Below, one piece after another: positions 17,264 through 27,175 of a DNA stretch of 64,000 bases. The notes under the pieces were generated by a model. It had not been told where the DNA came from and ran no database searches. It saw nothing but the letters and a program-made list of their open reading frames with translations. The position numbers were made by a program, and so were the translations under genes. Source of the DNA: Legionella sp. PATHC035 (GTDB taxonomy: Bacteria > Pseudomonadota > Gammaproteobacteria > Legionellales > Legionellaceae); assembly GCF_026191115.1 (NCBI RefSeq), contig NZ_JAPHOT010000001.1, positions 2,651,001-2,715,000 of the forward strand, in the 5' to 3' direction. Every line of letters starts with the position of its first letter. Positions within the stretch are counted from its first letter, which is position 1.

Positions 17264-18634
17264 ATGGGCTTTTTGAAATTTCTAAAACCTGCACCTTATC
17301 TTCATGAAATACAAGATAAAACCATTGTGAAACAGCAGTATCGCTATTGGCGTATTCGTACCTTTTATGCAATGTATATAGGGTATGCTTTGTTTTACTT
17401 TACGCGCAAAAGTTTTACCTTCGCGATGCCTGCATTACAAAGTACTTTGGGGATGACCAAAACAGAACTGGGAATGATTGCGAGTATTTTGAGTTTAAGT
17501 TACGGCATCAGCAAATTTTTGAGTGGAATTCTCGGTGATAAGTCAAACCCTCGTTATTTAATGGCGATTGGACTCATTTTGACGGGTATTTGTAACATCT
17601 TATTTGGATTGTCTTCTACCTGGTGGTTATTTGCTATTTTTTGGGGATTGAATGGTTGGTTTCAAGGCTGGGGATGGCCTGGATGTACTAAATTATTAAC
17701 CCATTGGTATTCTCAATCCGAACGTGGCCGTTGGTGGAGTATTTGGAATACATCACATAACGTGGGTGGTGCCTTAATTCCATTGGTTGTTGCTGTGTGT
17801 GCGCAATATTTCGGCTGGCGTTCAGCCATGTTTGTGCCTGGAATCATCTGCATTTTGGGCGGTATTTTTTTAATTAATCGTTTAAGAGATACCCCGCAAT
17901 CACTTGGTTTACCTGCGATAGAGGAATATCGAGAGGATTTTTCTGGCTCATCAAGCCACCACTCAGAAAAAACAGAACTTTCAGTCAAGGAAATTCTTTG
18001 GAATTATGTGTTAAGTAATCCTTATATTTGGATACTGTCCGTTTCTTATTTGTTTATTTATATTGTTCGCACGGCACTGAATGACTGGAGCATGTTGTAT
18101 TTAACGGAAGTGAAGGATTATTCCTTGATTACAGCCGGTAGTTGTGTCATCTGGTTTGAGGTTGGTGGCTTTTTTGGAAATCTGGTTGCCGGCTGGCTTT
18201 CTGATAGAGTATATCAAGGGAAACGCAACCCGATTAATATTCTCTTTACTGCAGGTGTATTTGTTACTTTGTTGTTATTTTCATTGACCAAGGCATATAC
18301 CCCATTTCTCGATTCATTATTTCTCTTTTTCTTTGGTTTTTTTATCTTTGGTCCCCAAATGATGATTGGTATGGCCTGTGCGGAGTTGACCCATAAAAAA
18401 GCGGCGGCAACGTCAACCGGCTTTGCGGGATTTTTTGCCTATTGTTTAGGGGCGGTCCTCGCTGGTGCTCCTTTAGGAGCGATTATTAAAAACTACGGCT
18501 GGGATAATTTCTTCCTTACATTATTTATTTGCTGCCTGATTCCATTTTTTATGATGCTTCCACTCTGGCACGTGAAATCACATCCAAGGGTTCGTAAATC
18601 AGACTTTTCAGGAACATCTGACTTTGCTTCGTGA
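17264..18634 (+). CDS. Organophosphate:phosphate antiporter family MFS transporter (UhpC/GlpT-like)
   Basis: A 456-residue MFS protein with about twelve helices. The N-terminal part matches the UhpC/UhpT/GlpT family very well: YRYWRIRTFYAMYIGYALFYFTRKSF, then SKFLSGILGDKSNPRYLMAIG, then GLNGWFQGWGWPGCTKLLTHWYS and WWSIWNTSHNVGGALIPL. The family exchanges sugar- or glycerol-phosphates for phosphate across the inner membrane, or senses them (UhpC). The closeness to UhpC suggests hexose-phosphate or glycerol-phosphate as substrate. No uhpAB-like sensor genes are adjacent, so transport is more likely than signalling. The second ATG (17264) is preferred because it aligns with family starts; the ATG at 17249 is possible. 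Confidence 0.85.
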   Translation: MGFLKFLKPAPYLHEIQDKTIVKQQYRYWRIRTFYAMYIGYALFYFTRKSFTFAMPALQSTLGMTKTELGMIASILSLSYGISKFLSGILGDKSNPRYLMAIGLILTGICNILFGLSSTWWLFAIFWGLNGWFQGWGWPGCTKLLTHWYSQSERGRWWSIWNTSHNVGGALIPLVVAVCAQYFGWRSAMFVPGIICILGGIFLINRLRDTPQSLGLPAIEEYREDFSGSSSHHSEKTELSVKEILWNYVLSNPYIWILSVSYLFIYIVRTALNDWSMLYLTEVKDYSLITAGSCVIWFEVGGFFGNLVAGWLSDRVYQGKRNPINILFTAGVFVTLLLFSLTKAYTPFLDSLFLFFFGFFIFGPQMMIGMACAELTHKKAAATSTGFAGFFAYCLGAVLAGAPLGAIIKNYGWDNFFLTLFICCLIPFFMMLPLWHVKSHPRVRKSDFSGTSDFAS

Positions 18635-18680
18635 TGCGCCTGCCCAGGTGAGCCAAGCACCAACAAAGGATGGAGCAACT

Positions 18681-18710
18681 CAACGTAGGCTGGGCTGAAA
18701 AGCCCAGCAT
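18681..18710. repeat. REP-like palindrome, family A (copy 1)
   Basis: GTAGGCTGGGCTGAAAAGCC then CAGC forms a hairpin (GCTGGGCT/AGCCCAGC) headed by GTAG. Copy 2 lies inverted at 18781. The hairpin sits after the transporter gene and could also stop or protect its transcript. Confidence 0.7.
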
Positions 18711-18780
18711 CTTCAACTCATTTCAATTGGTTATTTAAATGCAATGTTCAAGAGAAATCCATTAGAAAATAGAAATAATC

Positions 18781-18807
18781 GCGGGGCTTTTCAGCCCAGC
18801 CTACGTT
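18781..18807. repeat. REP-like palindrome, family A (copy 2, inverted)
   Basis: GGGGCTTTTCAGCCCAGCCT then ACGTT is the reverse of the unit at 18681. The two copies, about 75 bases apart in opposite orientation, form a BIME-like pair. Confidence 0.7.
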
Positions 18808-18930
18808 AAACCAAAACTAATTCATTCTGGGCGGCTTAATTCATGGACGGTGCCTAAGGCCTTGTTTATTGCCTTCATTTTGCCCAAATATGCTACAATT
18901 ATCACATTATTCATAAAACAGGTATGAATC

Positions 18931-21348
18931 ATGTTTATCAAACAAGAAGTAAGGAAATCGAAACAAGCAGAATCATCACCAGCCAATCAATTCTTCGAAG
19001 TTGACCTTATTAAAAATACAGTAAATTTAATGTCTGGGTATGTTTCCTCTGCTCAAGCAGCATTAATCATGCGAAAGGTTATAGTCGGCCCAAACAAATT
19101 ATTAGCAGATGTGAGCAGGGAATTTGATAGCATCGACAACCCAATTTTAAGAGCAAACTTTTTGTTTAAAGCGATGCTGCTTGGAAATTTTCATAAGCTT
19201 ATTGTACTTAAAAATAGTTCTAAGCTTGAGCCGCTTACGTTAACCAGCTTTTTGAATGAGGCAGGAATTAAACTATCAGGTGAAAAAAATATACAAGAAC
19301 TGGAAAAAATTATTAAGAAAGCCACCAACATACGGATCGAAAAAATTTTAGGCACTGATGTCAGTCAACCCGCTCGCTTTGTACTGGCTATCCAGTGCCC
19401 AGGTGAAGACAATTTTCAACTAGAAATTGCCGATGTAAGCCTATTGGGATTAATGGTCAAGCAAATCATCACCCCGAAACTGGCAATGCCTTATGCAGAT
19501 TGGGACGATGAGGAAGAAATGGAGGCGTATCGAGAAAATTTTTTAAAAGAATACAATCTCAGTGGGTTTCAAACTATTTTTAATGGTCATTTTTCTGTTG
19601 CATCTTGGCAACCAGGATTTTACATAGAAAATAGTGAGGAAGAGAAAAAGCTTCTTTCTGCCTATGGTAACCTCGAAATTGCCTATCATTTGCTGACTCA
19701 AGAAAATGTCACTGACGAGGATTACCATACAGCAAAACAATTTTTTGCCAAAGCGGTTTTTGCGTTTAATAAATTTTATTTCTCTGGTGGCAATGTCAGT
19801 ATGCATTTGGCATACATCGTCTCTCCGATGTTGGCAACGATGAATTTGCTGGCCAGCAGAGAAAAAAACAAGAATACAGTTGAATGCATTAAAATTTTAG
19901 AAGCAGCGAGTATTTTCCGTGATGTTTTTTTAGAAAAAATGAAGGAAATTTATAAAGATAAATTTGGACAAGTTAGCTCCGACTTCCTAAACGAATCAGC
20001 CAAACTGGAACAATTATGCCAAGAGGTGGTAAATCAGATCAAAAGTTCTCAATCAGCATCATTGGCTAACATGTTTTTTAACGCAAAAAATATATCTCTG
20101 GGAATGAAATGCAATCTTTTGGATGGGTTGAAGCTAACCAATGAGGAAAGACAAAAGATACTGCAAAATTTAGCGATGCAAGCGGATACATTATGGTATC
20201 AAGCGGACATTAAAGAAAAAAGGGTAATGATTCTGAAAGTGTACCAACCCTTAGTTGAGTTAATGAATAAAAAAGAACTGGAATCGTTACTTAATTCATC
20301 AGAAGCTTCAATCGAAATCAAGACAATGATTTGCCGAAATTTAGTTAGTAGAACCGATATGAATGACGTTAAGGCAGTAGATCATTTGATAAAACTTATT
20401 AATGATTTTCGTATTACTCTTAAAGAAACGAAATTAGACGAAAACAGTTTAAAAGATAAAGATGAACTATGCGCTATTCTGCATCATTTATTAGCAATTC
20501 AGATGAATTTTGATACGGGCTTCGAAGAGGTCAGTTTAACTGATGAGTATTTAGATAAATTAATGGATCAATGGAGTCAATTTCCAAACGAGAAGAAACA
20601 AGAAAAAAAACAAGAAGAATCCATTGAGAAAAAAGAACAAAAGCCGGGACTGTTTTCACAATCTGAATATCAGAGGATGCAGCTCCAAAAAATCCAAAAA
20701 GAAAAAGCGATTAAATATTATTTAGAAACTGTACCCCCTATGTTAGATAAGTTATCTACTCAAGTAGTACAAACTCAAGGTTTACTTTCAAAATTAAAAG
20801 AAACCATGGCTCATGTAATCGATAAAGAAGAATTTCATTCAACCTATTTTCCAGATAAGGAGGATAAGGATCAACTCGAATCACCGTTAATTACTAGGGT
20901 CAATTTATGTCTTGGAATGTTTCATGAGTTAGAAGACATGTTTAAAAAAAATCATGATATTATCATGGAGCTAAAAAGAAAAAATCATCCCCAGGCAGAT
21001 GATCAATATGATCCTATGCACGAGAATGTGCAACAAAAAATTGCCACAGCAAAGTCAAGTACTACTTATAATCTTGACGTGCAAATGATAAAGGTTGAGA
21101 AACTGTTTGCCAAAGCCAATGAGCAGTTCAGACAATTGTCCACGCAGTTGAGTGTAAAGAATAGATCACTCAAAGACATCTACAATGATTCTTTAAAACC
21201 GGCTGAGAATACTTATCTCGAAATGGAAAAAATCGCTGGCGAATACTTGGAGTTAGCTAAAACATTAGATGCTATTGTGGAAGATAGTATACAAAAAGTA
21301 AACAATCCGGAATTTTATCCTATGCAACAACGTCAGTCGCAAAAGTAA
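18931..21348 (+). CDS. Large helical protein of unknown function, putative effector
   Basis: An 805-residue protein, mostly alpha-helical, without a signal peptide or transmembrane segments. Residues about 230-280 look TPR-like (a YGNLEIAYHLL ... AKQFFAKAVFAF pair). A Lys/Glu/Gln stretch at 550-570 (EKKQEKKQEESIEKKEQK) separates an N-terminal body from a C-terminal coiled-coil region of about 200 residues. The C-terminus is polar (MQQRQSQK). Size, helicity, lack of recognised enzyme motifs and neighbourhood fit Legionella effectors of unknown function. Only a short AGG-containing ribosome binding site precedes the ATG. No partner genes are evident. Confidence 0.65.
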   Translation: MFIKQEVRKSKQAESSPANQFFEVDLIKNTVNLMSGYVSSAQAALIMRKVIVGPNKLLADVSREFDSIDNPILRANFLFKAMLLGNFHKLIVLKNSSKLEPLTLTSFLNEAGIKLSGEKNIQELEKIIKKATNIRIEKILGTDVSQPARFVLAIQCPGEDNFQLEIADVSLLGLMVKQIITPKLAMPYADWDDEEEMEAYRENFLKEYNLSGFQTIFNGHFSVASWQPGFYIENSEEEKKLLSAYGNLEIAYHLLTQENVTDEDYHTAKQFFAKAVFAFNKFYFSGGNVSMHLAYIVSPMLATMNLLASREKNKNTVECIKILEAASIFRDVFLEKMKEIYKDKFGQVSSDFLNESAKLEQLCQEVVNQIKSSQSASLANMFFNAKNISLGMKCNLLDGLKLTNEERQKILQNLAMQADTLWYQADIKEKRVMILKVYQPLVELMNKKELESLLNSSEASIEIKTMICRNLVSRTDMNDVKAVDHLIKLINDFRITLKETKLDENSLKDKDELCAILHHLLAIQMNFDTGFEEVSLTDEYLDKLMDQWSQFPNEKKQEKKQEESIEKKEQKPGLFSQSEYQRMQLQKIQKEKAIKYYLETVPPMLDKLSTQVVQTQGLLSKLKETMAHVIDKEEFHSTYFPDKEDKDQLESPLITRVNLCLGMFHELEDMFKKNHDIIMELKRKNHPQADDQYDPMHENVQQKIATAKSSTTYNLDVQMIKVEKLFAKANEQFRQLSTQLSVKNRSLKDIYNDSLKPAENTYLEMEKIAGEYLELAKTLDAIVEDSIQKVNNPEFYPMQQRQSQK

Positions 21349-21590
21349 TTACAGAGGCTTGGGGGTTCTAATGGAATGAATCATCCCCCCCACCAAGTGG
21401 GTAATTTATAGTATCCGGCTTGGTGGCGTTGTTGAATCAATCGATGCTTTTGAATTATTTTACAGCATCGCTATGTCCATGCCTAAGACTCTCATATTCA
21501 TTGGTGAACCTCTCGTTCAGTTTCAAATTTCCCATGTCGCATACTAAGTGACTATCAACGATTTTCCAACTCAGTGGATGGGATGGTTCC

Positions 21591-22109
21591 TTACTTTACA
21601 ACGGATAAATACAGTTCGTATTGACCATGGGTATTGCCGAGTAAGAATTTTTGAGTTGTGTTGATATCCCAAGTCACTGGTGCTGATTTTTGATTAGGTA
21701 TACTCCATTGCGAATGTAAAATTCCATTTTCATTTTTTAATTCAATACGAATTGATCCAATAATATCATCAGGATTTAAAGGTTTGGAGTCTTGATCCAT
21801 CAGAGATACAATCAAAACAACTTTTTCTTCGTTCTTGATGGGTTCAGACCATAGAGGAGTTGGCTTAAGAGCATTGATTTTTGAGGGTGGCAAATGCAGT
21901 GGAAACTCTGGGATTCGAATATATTTCATTGGCTGTTGGGCTCGTAATACACTAATATCAAAATATAAATCATCGCCCAACCACTCTCCCTTTTTTATCA
22001 TTTTAATTTGATTCAAGATAAGCTTAGGAGATAGCTCCTGATCATTCACTGCGAAAGCCATGGATGAGAAACAAAAAACAACAAGTGCACACCAACGTAG
22101 CCATTTCAT
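21591..22109 (-). CDS. Exported protein of unknown function
   Basis: A 172-residue protein with a Sec signal peptide in residues 1-20 (MKWLRWCALVVFCFSSMAFA). The mature part is about 150 residues, mainly beta, with conserved-looking segments such as GEWLGDDLYFDISVLRAQQP and VVLIVSLMDQDSKPLNPDDI that could form an Ig- or C2-like sandwich. It is probably periplasmic. The start at 22109 follows CAGGAGTC; the ATG twelve codons upstream would place charged residues before the signal peptide. No family is recognised and no operon partner exists. Confidence 0.65.
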   Translation of the reverse strand: MKWLRWCALVVFCFSSMAFAVNDQELSPKLILNQIKMIKKGEWLGDDLYFDISVLRAQQPMKYIRIPEFPLHLPPSKINALKPTPLWSEPIKNEEKVVLIVSLMDQDSKPLNPDDIIGSIRIELKNENGILHSQWSIPNQKSAPVTWDINTTQKFLLGNTHGQYELYLSVVK

Positions 22110-22477
22110 TTTCTGACTCCTGTCAATAATTTTTTGCATAGCCATAATCTTTTTCAGGGGCTGCTTCTATTCAGTATGGTATAAACCCGTAATAATGGCT
22201 ATAAATCAATATCCGATCGCACAATAAATAATAAAAAACACTTTCAATATTAGAGTTTGGGGGACTTAGCGACGGCGTGATTCCTATAAAAATGAAGCAT
22301 GGATGGGGCTCGTTGTAAAAAAAGCGAGATGCGCAGAGTGGTGAATGGGGTCGTTTCCCTGATGTGAATTAAATGGACAGGTTTAGAAAATCCGATTTTT
22401 TCCATCATCAAGCGGTATAAGCAAGCGTAGCCCGAATCAAGTAAAACGAGATCCGGGACATGCTGGTTTGTCCCAAT
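22110..22477. other. Intergenic region with REP-like fragment
   Basis: About 370 bases. Near 22421-22462 an AGCGTAGCCCGAATCAAGT ... GATCCGGG stretch resembles the GTAGCCCG-type element at 58363 in decayed form. No gene was seen. Confidence 0.45.
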
Positions 22478-22795
22478 TTACTGGGGATTTTGTCCAGGAG
22501 AGGCGAATCCATTGTGGTCAAAATGGATGGAGCAAGCATAACGATATGCTGATTTTTTAGGAACTTCTTTCCCATTCCTGGTCATATCGGCATTGGTATA
22601 ACGGCAAAGAATGCTTTTTCCCTTGCGGTATAAATGCCCTGCAGCCCCTTCTTCCTGCACCTTAGAACCTGTGAGTTCATTGTAGAGTTTTTTTGCTTGC
22701 TTACCATGGATATTCAATGGCATGGCATAGGATGTTGATATGCTGAAAAGGCAAATTGAAGTAAAAACCAAGACAACTTTTGCTGAAAATTTCAT
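22478..22795 (-). CDS. Small secreted protein
   Basis: A 105-residue protein with a signal peptide (KVVLVFTSICLFSISTSYA) and a mature domain of about 82 residues containing two cysteines (ILCRYTNAD and YRYACSIHF) placed to form a disulfide. The Asn/His/Gly-rich end is DHNGFASPGQNPQ. GGGAGAG before the ATG at 22795 sets the start; the longer frame upstream lacks such a site. Small single-disulfide exported proteins of this type are common in Legionella, and its function is unknown. The short gap to trxC is likely without functional meaning. Confidence 0.65.
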   Translation of the reverse strand: MKFSAKVVLVFTSICLFSISTSYAMPLNIHGKQAKKLYNELTGSKVQEEGAAGHLYRKGKSILCRYTNADMTRNGKEVPKKSAYRYACSIHFDHNGFASPGQNPQ

Positions 22796-22884
22796 ACTCA
22801 CTCTCCCTTTATTTGCACTGCGTATTGGTATCAGCTCATGTTCCATGAGTATGATACCTTATACGATGAATTTTCACCTCATAC

Positions 22885-23322
22885 TCAATCGAGGTGTTTG
22901 TTTACCCACTTTACTAAATCTTGTGAACTTATGAGACCGGCATTTCTCGCAATTTCTTTGCCGTGACGGAAAAGAACGAGCATGGGAATGCTCTGAATCG
23001 TAAAACGTGAGGCTAGATAGGGTTGTGCTTCAGTATCAACTTTGGCGAGCCTTACCCTGGGTTCCAGAAGGCGTGCTGCAGATTCGAATTGTGGTGCCAT
23101 CATTTTGCATGGGCCACACCATTGAGCCCAAAAATCAATGAGCACAGGGATATCATTCCGTTCGATATGGCGATCAAATTGATCCTGTTCCAAACTTATC
23201 GGTTTACCATTAAAAAGCGACTGTTGGCACTTCCCACAATTTGGATGTTGACTCAAACGCGAGGAAGGTACTCGGTTAATTGTATTACAATGAGGACAAA
23301 CAACATGCAAACTTGTATTCAT
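22885..23322 (-). CDS. trxC: Thioredoxin 2
   Basis: A 145-residue thioredoxin 2. The N-terminal zinc module has C9-x-x-C12 and C29-x-x-C32, followed by a thioredoxin fold with the redox-active WCGPC (C69, C72) and cis-Pro in the IQSIPMLVLF segment. It reduces disulfides in cytosolic proteins and in E. coli belongs to the oxidative-stress response. The length matches the family. The start follows GAGAG. It is a single gene. Confidence 0.93.
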   Translation of the reverse strand: MNTSLHVVCPHCNTINRVPSSRLSQHPNCGKCQQSLFNGKPISLEQDQFDRHIERNDIPVLIDFWAQWCGPCKMMAPQFESAARLLEPRVRLAKVDTEAQPYLASRFTIQSIPMLVLFRHGKEIARNAGLISSQDLVKWVNKHLD

Positions 23323-23559
23323 GAGTTAAACTCTCATAGAACTAATTAGTGAATGGGTATTGTAACGTATCATAAACTGGTACAAAGCTATAGAGCCAGA
23401 AAAGACAAAATGCAGGGACAAAAGCAACTCGTGGGGCACCCGTGTCATTGCTGAGCCACCGCTGTCCTTGCCTCACTTTCCCTGATTGGGGCTCTGGTTA
23501 CATACAAAGCACAATGGATGGTGAACGATGCATAGGAGTATCTATTCCTATGATTTTGC

Positions 23560-24015
23560 TTAGGCATCAGTGCCGCGCACAAGAAGTACTGGTGTTGTGG
23601 CAATTCGAACAACATTCTCCGCCACGCTACCCATAAAGAGACGACTAAAGCCACGCCGGCCATGCGTGCCGATCATTAATAAATCAGCAGGCCATTCTTT
23701 TGCTGCGTCAACAATTACCTCAGCTACTCTTCCCTGAAATGGCTTTAATTCCAAAATGAATGTTTCAGGTTTGATAGATGATTGCTTCGCTATTTTTTTT
23801 GCAGCATTTGCTAATATCTTTTCCCCATCTTTCTTCCAAGCAGCAATAATTGAAAGATAGTCAAAAGAAGGTCCACCATAACGAATACTGCTTTCATCAA
23901 TAACATGGATAATCCGCAGCTTAGGGCTCTGGTCTTTAGTGAGTTTAATCACTTCGTCTACTAAGGTGTCAGATACCTTGCTCCCATCAAGTGCTAGCAT
24001 AATATTCTGATACAT
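23560..24015 (-). CDS. Universal stress protein, UspA family
   Basis: A 151-residue UspA-fold protein. The N-terminal strand IMLALDGS and the ATP-binding GTHGRRGFSRLFMGSVAE motif (G-2x-G-9x-G-S) are complete, so it is expected to bind ATP like the MJ0577 branch. Members are induced by growth arrest and stress; the biochemical role is unclear in general. A GGAGCC ribosome binding site precedes the ATG. A family A REP-like palindrome lies just upstream. Confidence 0.9.
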   Translation of the reverse strand: MYQNIMLALDGSKVSDTLVDEVIKLTKDQSPKLRIIHVIDESSIRYGGPSFDYLSIIAAWKKDGEKILANAAKKIAKQSSIKPETFILELKPFQGRVAEVIVDAAKEWPADLLMIGTHGRRGFSRLFMGSVAENVVRIATTPVLLVRGTDA

Positions 24016-24055
24016 GATAATGGCTCCTTGCCCGTAATCACTTCACTGAAATTGT

Positions 24056-24090
24056 AGCAAGCGTAGTCTGGGCTGAAAAGCCCAGTCTTT
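24056..24090. repeat. REP-like palindrome, family A (copy 3)
   Basis: GCGTAGTCTGGGCTGAAAAG then CCCAGTC repeats the unit of 18681 with a few changes. The stem TGGGCT/AGCCCA is intact. Confidence 0.65.
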
Positions 24091-24249
24091 GTTTGCATTT
24101 AACTCGCTTCAAGTGCAAGCATGTTCCCAAATGGGTGAATACTCCAATCGCATTATTTGGGATTGCTGCATCAGAGATGAATCGGGCTGATTTACATTCG
24201 TATCCCTGTTCTCTAGTCCCTTATCGTGAATATGGCAAAAACTTAGGCA

Positions 24250-25908
24250 TCAGAAATGAGCAATAATATCCATTGCACCTAAAACAGTATAACGTTTGCT
24301 TGGAGGAATCCCTGCATTCACATTGCCATTAAATGCATTCCTATCCAGTGCATAATCGTAATCAATTTCTGGACGCAGTTCGATTTGTGGTGATAGCCAA
24401 TGTTGCCAACCAAGTCCAAAGTTAAGATAACGAGTTTTTACACCAGTACGTTGTCCCTGTTTGTCGTCATAAAATTCAGGTCTCAATGAAATATTATCGA
24501 GAGGGGAGAATTGATAATTAATGTAGGCTACGGTAGCCAATACTGAAGCCGTACAAGTAAGCGCATTAGTGTTATTACATTGTGCTGCATTGGGTGCGTT
24601 AAAAGGAATATATTCTGGCGAAAAAGGGGTTCCTCCAGCGGCAATGGCGGCAGCTGCAATAGGATTGTTAATGTTAGCCACCTTATGTTGATGGAGTGTG
24701 TAAAGCTCATAGGCAATATGCCAACGATCATTGAATTTATGATAAAAAGTGAATCCATACCACTGTAGATTATTGTAACCCCATACGCCATTATTAATAC
24801 CATCCATACAAGGATAGAACGTATCTTTGCCATCATTCCAGGTAATGCGAGCACAAGCAACAGCTGATACTCTAGCTCCTGGATCTTTGAGAAAAGTTGA
24901 ATCTGGATATAAAGGATTGGGAGCAGGATTCTTTACTTTCTTCCCTATATTCCAAATCGCGGTATCAGTTCCTCCGACTAGACCTAACTGGAAAATGACA
25001 TTTTTGGCTACCGCTAAACTCGCAACAAGCCCTTCGTTGGTATAGTTATCAAAAGTGTAAGTCATGGAGTGTGAGTACAGGTAATTATTTGGTGCAAGTT
25101 GCGCTTCAATATCAGGGATTGAGATATAACGTCCAACTCGAAAGAGTAATCCTTGAGCTACATTAGGGATATATAACTCACCATAAACCATAGGAAAGTC
25201 ATAGCCATAAACCGAGTTGTTATTTAAAAGCTGATAACTGGCAATTCCATAGGCTGTGGTATAGCGGTAGTTTTCCCCATAAATTCCCGATAGCCTAAAA
25301 CCCCAATCAATATGGCTTGTTTGAACCGTATTGGGAACACGCTCAATATAAAGCACTGCTTGATCCAGCTGTACTGTATTAGGCGTGTACATATAAGCCA
25401 TAGGTGCATTACCACCTGGCTTTACTGTATTGGTGCTAATATTGCCTCCGCCATTGACCCAACCGTATGCTTGAATGTGGTTTTTTTGTAACCATTTTCC
25501 AGTCGAGGTATTAGCAATGCCAACCATAAATGGACTATCAACGGCATTAGGTAGGCTTACGCCTAAAGTCGTGGTAGCACCATAAGGCCACTCTGTAAAA
25601 GGCATTGGTGGTGTGGACTGTGGGGTTGCAGGCCAACCTACTCTATGAGAGGAGGGGGCATGAGGATCAGAGGGTGCTGTTGCATGTCCGATTTCCAACT
25701 TATAATAACGAAATAAACGTGTAAAAAAATCTTCCCCTAAATAGCTATCCAAACACGTATAGTTATTATAAGGGTTACATTTTGATGGGGTTTGATCGGG
25801 TATTGTTCTATCTTTTGCCCAGACTGAGGGGGTAGTTGTAGCCAAAATGAGATAAAAGAACACTTCTAAAAAAATAACGCTTCTCAAATTAACATCCTGT
25901 AAAAACAT
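24250..25908 (-). CDS. Outer-membrane beta-barrel porin (BBP2/OmpL-like)
   Basis: About 552 residues. After an N-terminal hydrophobic segment ending PSVWA comes a Pro/Asn-rich region and then a long run of alternating aromatic/polar strands ending in an aromatic residue (MDIIAHF), as barrels do. Motifs such as YGWVNGGGNIS, QLDQAVLYIERVP, DWGFRLSGIYGENYRYTTAY and LLFRVGRYISIPDIEAQLAP with a later LRPEFYDDKQGQRTG match the putative beta-barrel porin-2 family. It probably forms a solute channel. The true start is uncertain: the ATG at 25908 or a TTG seven codons later would give a cleaner signal peptide. A LysR gene lies next to it on the same strand. Confidence 0.75.
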   Translation of the reverse strand: MFLQDVNLRSVIFLEVFFYLILATTTPSVWAKDRTIPDQTPSKCNPYNNYTCLDSYLGEDFFTRLFRYYKLEIGHATAPSDPHAPSSHRVGWPATPQSTPPMPFTEWPYGATTTLGVSLPNAVDSPFMVGIANTSTGKWLQKNHIQAYGWVNGGGNISTNTVKPGGNAPMAYMYTPNTVQLDQAVLYIERVPNTVQTSHIDWGFRLSGIYGENYRYTTAYGIASYQLLNNNSVYGYDFPMVYGELYIPNVAQGLLFRVGRYISIPDIEAQLAPNNYLYSHSMTYTFDNYTNEGLVASLAVAKNVIFQLGLVGGTDTAIWNIGKKVKNPAPNPLYPDSTFLKDPGARVSAVACARITWNDGKDTFYPCMDGINNGVWGYNNLQWYGFTFYHKFNDRWHIAYELYTLHQHKVANINNPIAAAAIAAGGTPFSPEYIPFNAPNAAQCNNTNALTCTASVLATVAYINYQFSPLDNISLRPEFYDDKQGQRTGVKTRYLNFGLGWQHWLSPQIELRPEIDYDYALDRNAFNGNVNAGIPPSKRYTVLGAMDIIAHF

Positions 25909-26091
25909 ACAAATTAATCTTTTGAATAAATTAACAGAGTACTGTAGTGAATAATAGTTAACGTGCAAACAAAAACAGCGATATAAATACTTGCAGTTCA
26001 CATTTTTACCTTTCTCCAGAGAAGTTCCCAGTTTTGAAGTGGGTTCAATAGGCCAGCAGCATCAGGTGAGTACGATCATTAATTCTAGCAA

Positions 26092-27000
26092 TCACCTGTG
26101 CTTGGCGATACTGCGAACCATTTCCCGTAACCAACGATGCCCAGGATCAACATCATCTTTTTGGTGCCAATATTGATAGCAATTAAAACGGTCAACCTCA
26201 AAGGGTACTGAAGCAATACTTAATGGTATCAACTGAGCCAGCTTTTCAGCTACTTGGCGAATACTTAAGGTCAGATAAAGCGAGTCATTTAAAACAAGTA
26301 AAGGCATGATCCCCTGTCCTAAGGTAATAGAAACCCGTTTGTCATGTCCTAGTTGACGTAAATAGCGATCGAAATAATTGTAAAAAGGAGTTTCTCTTAA
26401 TGAAAATTGAATTAATGGGTACTTAAATAGCTCTTCCATGCAAATTTTGCCTTTTTTGATTCCTGGATGGTTTCTGCCCCCAACGATGACGGCTTCATCC
26501 TGAAACAATTTTTGTTGCTTTAAGTTTTCTGGAACTCCTTCAAACATACCAATCATTAAATCAATATCGCCCGACTCAAACACTTCCACGGTATTTAAAT
26601 AACTCGGATGTTTGATATTCAATTTTACTCCAGGAGCCTCTTGCTCCAATCGTTGAATCAAGCTTGGAGTCAATAAAATAGACGTCAAATCAGTCATACC
26701 AATTGAGAAACTTCGTTCTGAAATTAGAGGATTAAAGAGTTCGGTAGTGTTAAATAGTGTTTCAATCAGTGAGAGTGCTTGTCGGGTTTTGCCGATTAAC
26801 GAGTGCGCTAAGGGAGTCAATTGCATGATATTACCCTGGCCGCGAACCAGTAAATCATCATGGAACTGCTCACGCAGTTGCTTCAAATAAACACTCATTG
26901 AGGACTGGCTTATACCCAGTTTTTTACTGGCAAGAGTTAGATGACGACAGGTTAATAATGCATGCAGTGCGCGAAGTAAATTGAGATTAAGTTTATCCAT
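26092..27000 (-). CDS. LysR-family transcriptional regulator
   Basis: A 302-residue LysR protein. The N-terminal winged helix-turn-helix (LNLLRALHALLTCRHLTLA, then SKKLGISQSSMSVYLKQLRE) is followed by a type 2 periplasmic-binding effector domain from about residue 90. The NLNLL start and RHLTLAS, MSVYLKQLR motifs fit the NodD/NahR branch, whose members answer to aromatic or small organic ligands. The porin gene follows 180 bases downstream in the same orientation, so regulation of that porin is possible but unproven; LysR targets are more often divergent. The length is normal. Confidence 0.9.
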   Translation of the reverse strand: MDKLNLNLLRALHALLTCRHLTLASKKLGISQSSMSVYLKQLREQFHDDLLVRGQGNIMQLTPLAHSLIGKTRQALSLIETLFNTTELFNPLISERSFSIGMTDLTSILLTPSLIQRLEQEAPGVKLNIKHPSYLNTVEVFESGDIDLMIGMFEGVPENLKQQKLFQDEAVIVGGRNHPGIKKGKICMEELFKYPLIQFSLRETPFYNYFDRYLRQLGHDKRVSITLGQGIMPLLVLNDSLYLTLSIRQVAEKLAQLIPLSIASVPFEVDRFNCYQYWHQKDDVDPGHRWLREMVRSIAKHR

Positions 27001-27118
27001 AAATAGCGGACCTAATAGGCTTTGAACTTCTATTTATACCGGCTTCTTGTTTGAGGTATAGTCGAGAACGATAGAGTTTGCAAATAAGCTTGATACCAAT
27101 CGGAATGATAAAAGACAT

Positions 27119-27156
27119 AAAAAAAGCTCGCAGGTTTTGAACCGCGAGCTTTTTCT
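27119..27156 (-). terminator. Intrinsic terminator of the CSIL-ending gene
   Basis: AAAAAGCTCGC pairs with GCGAGCTTTTT around a short loop, with a run of T after the stem on the minus strand. It begins 20 bases beyond the stop codon at 27176. Confidence 0.85.
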
Positions 27157-27175
27157 TTGTTAATCCTAATAAAAA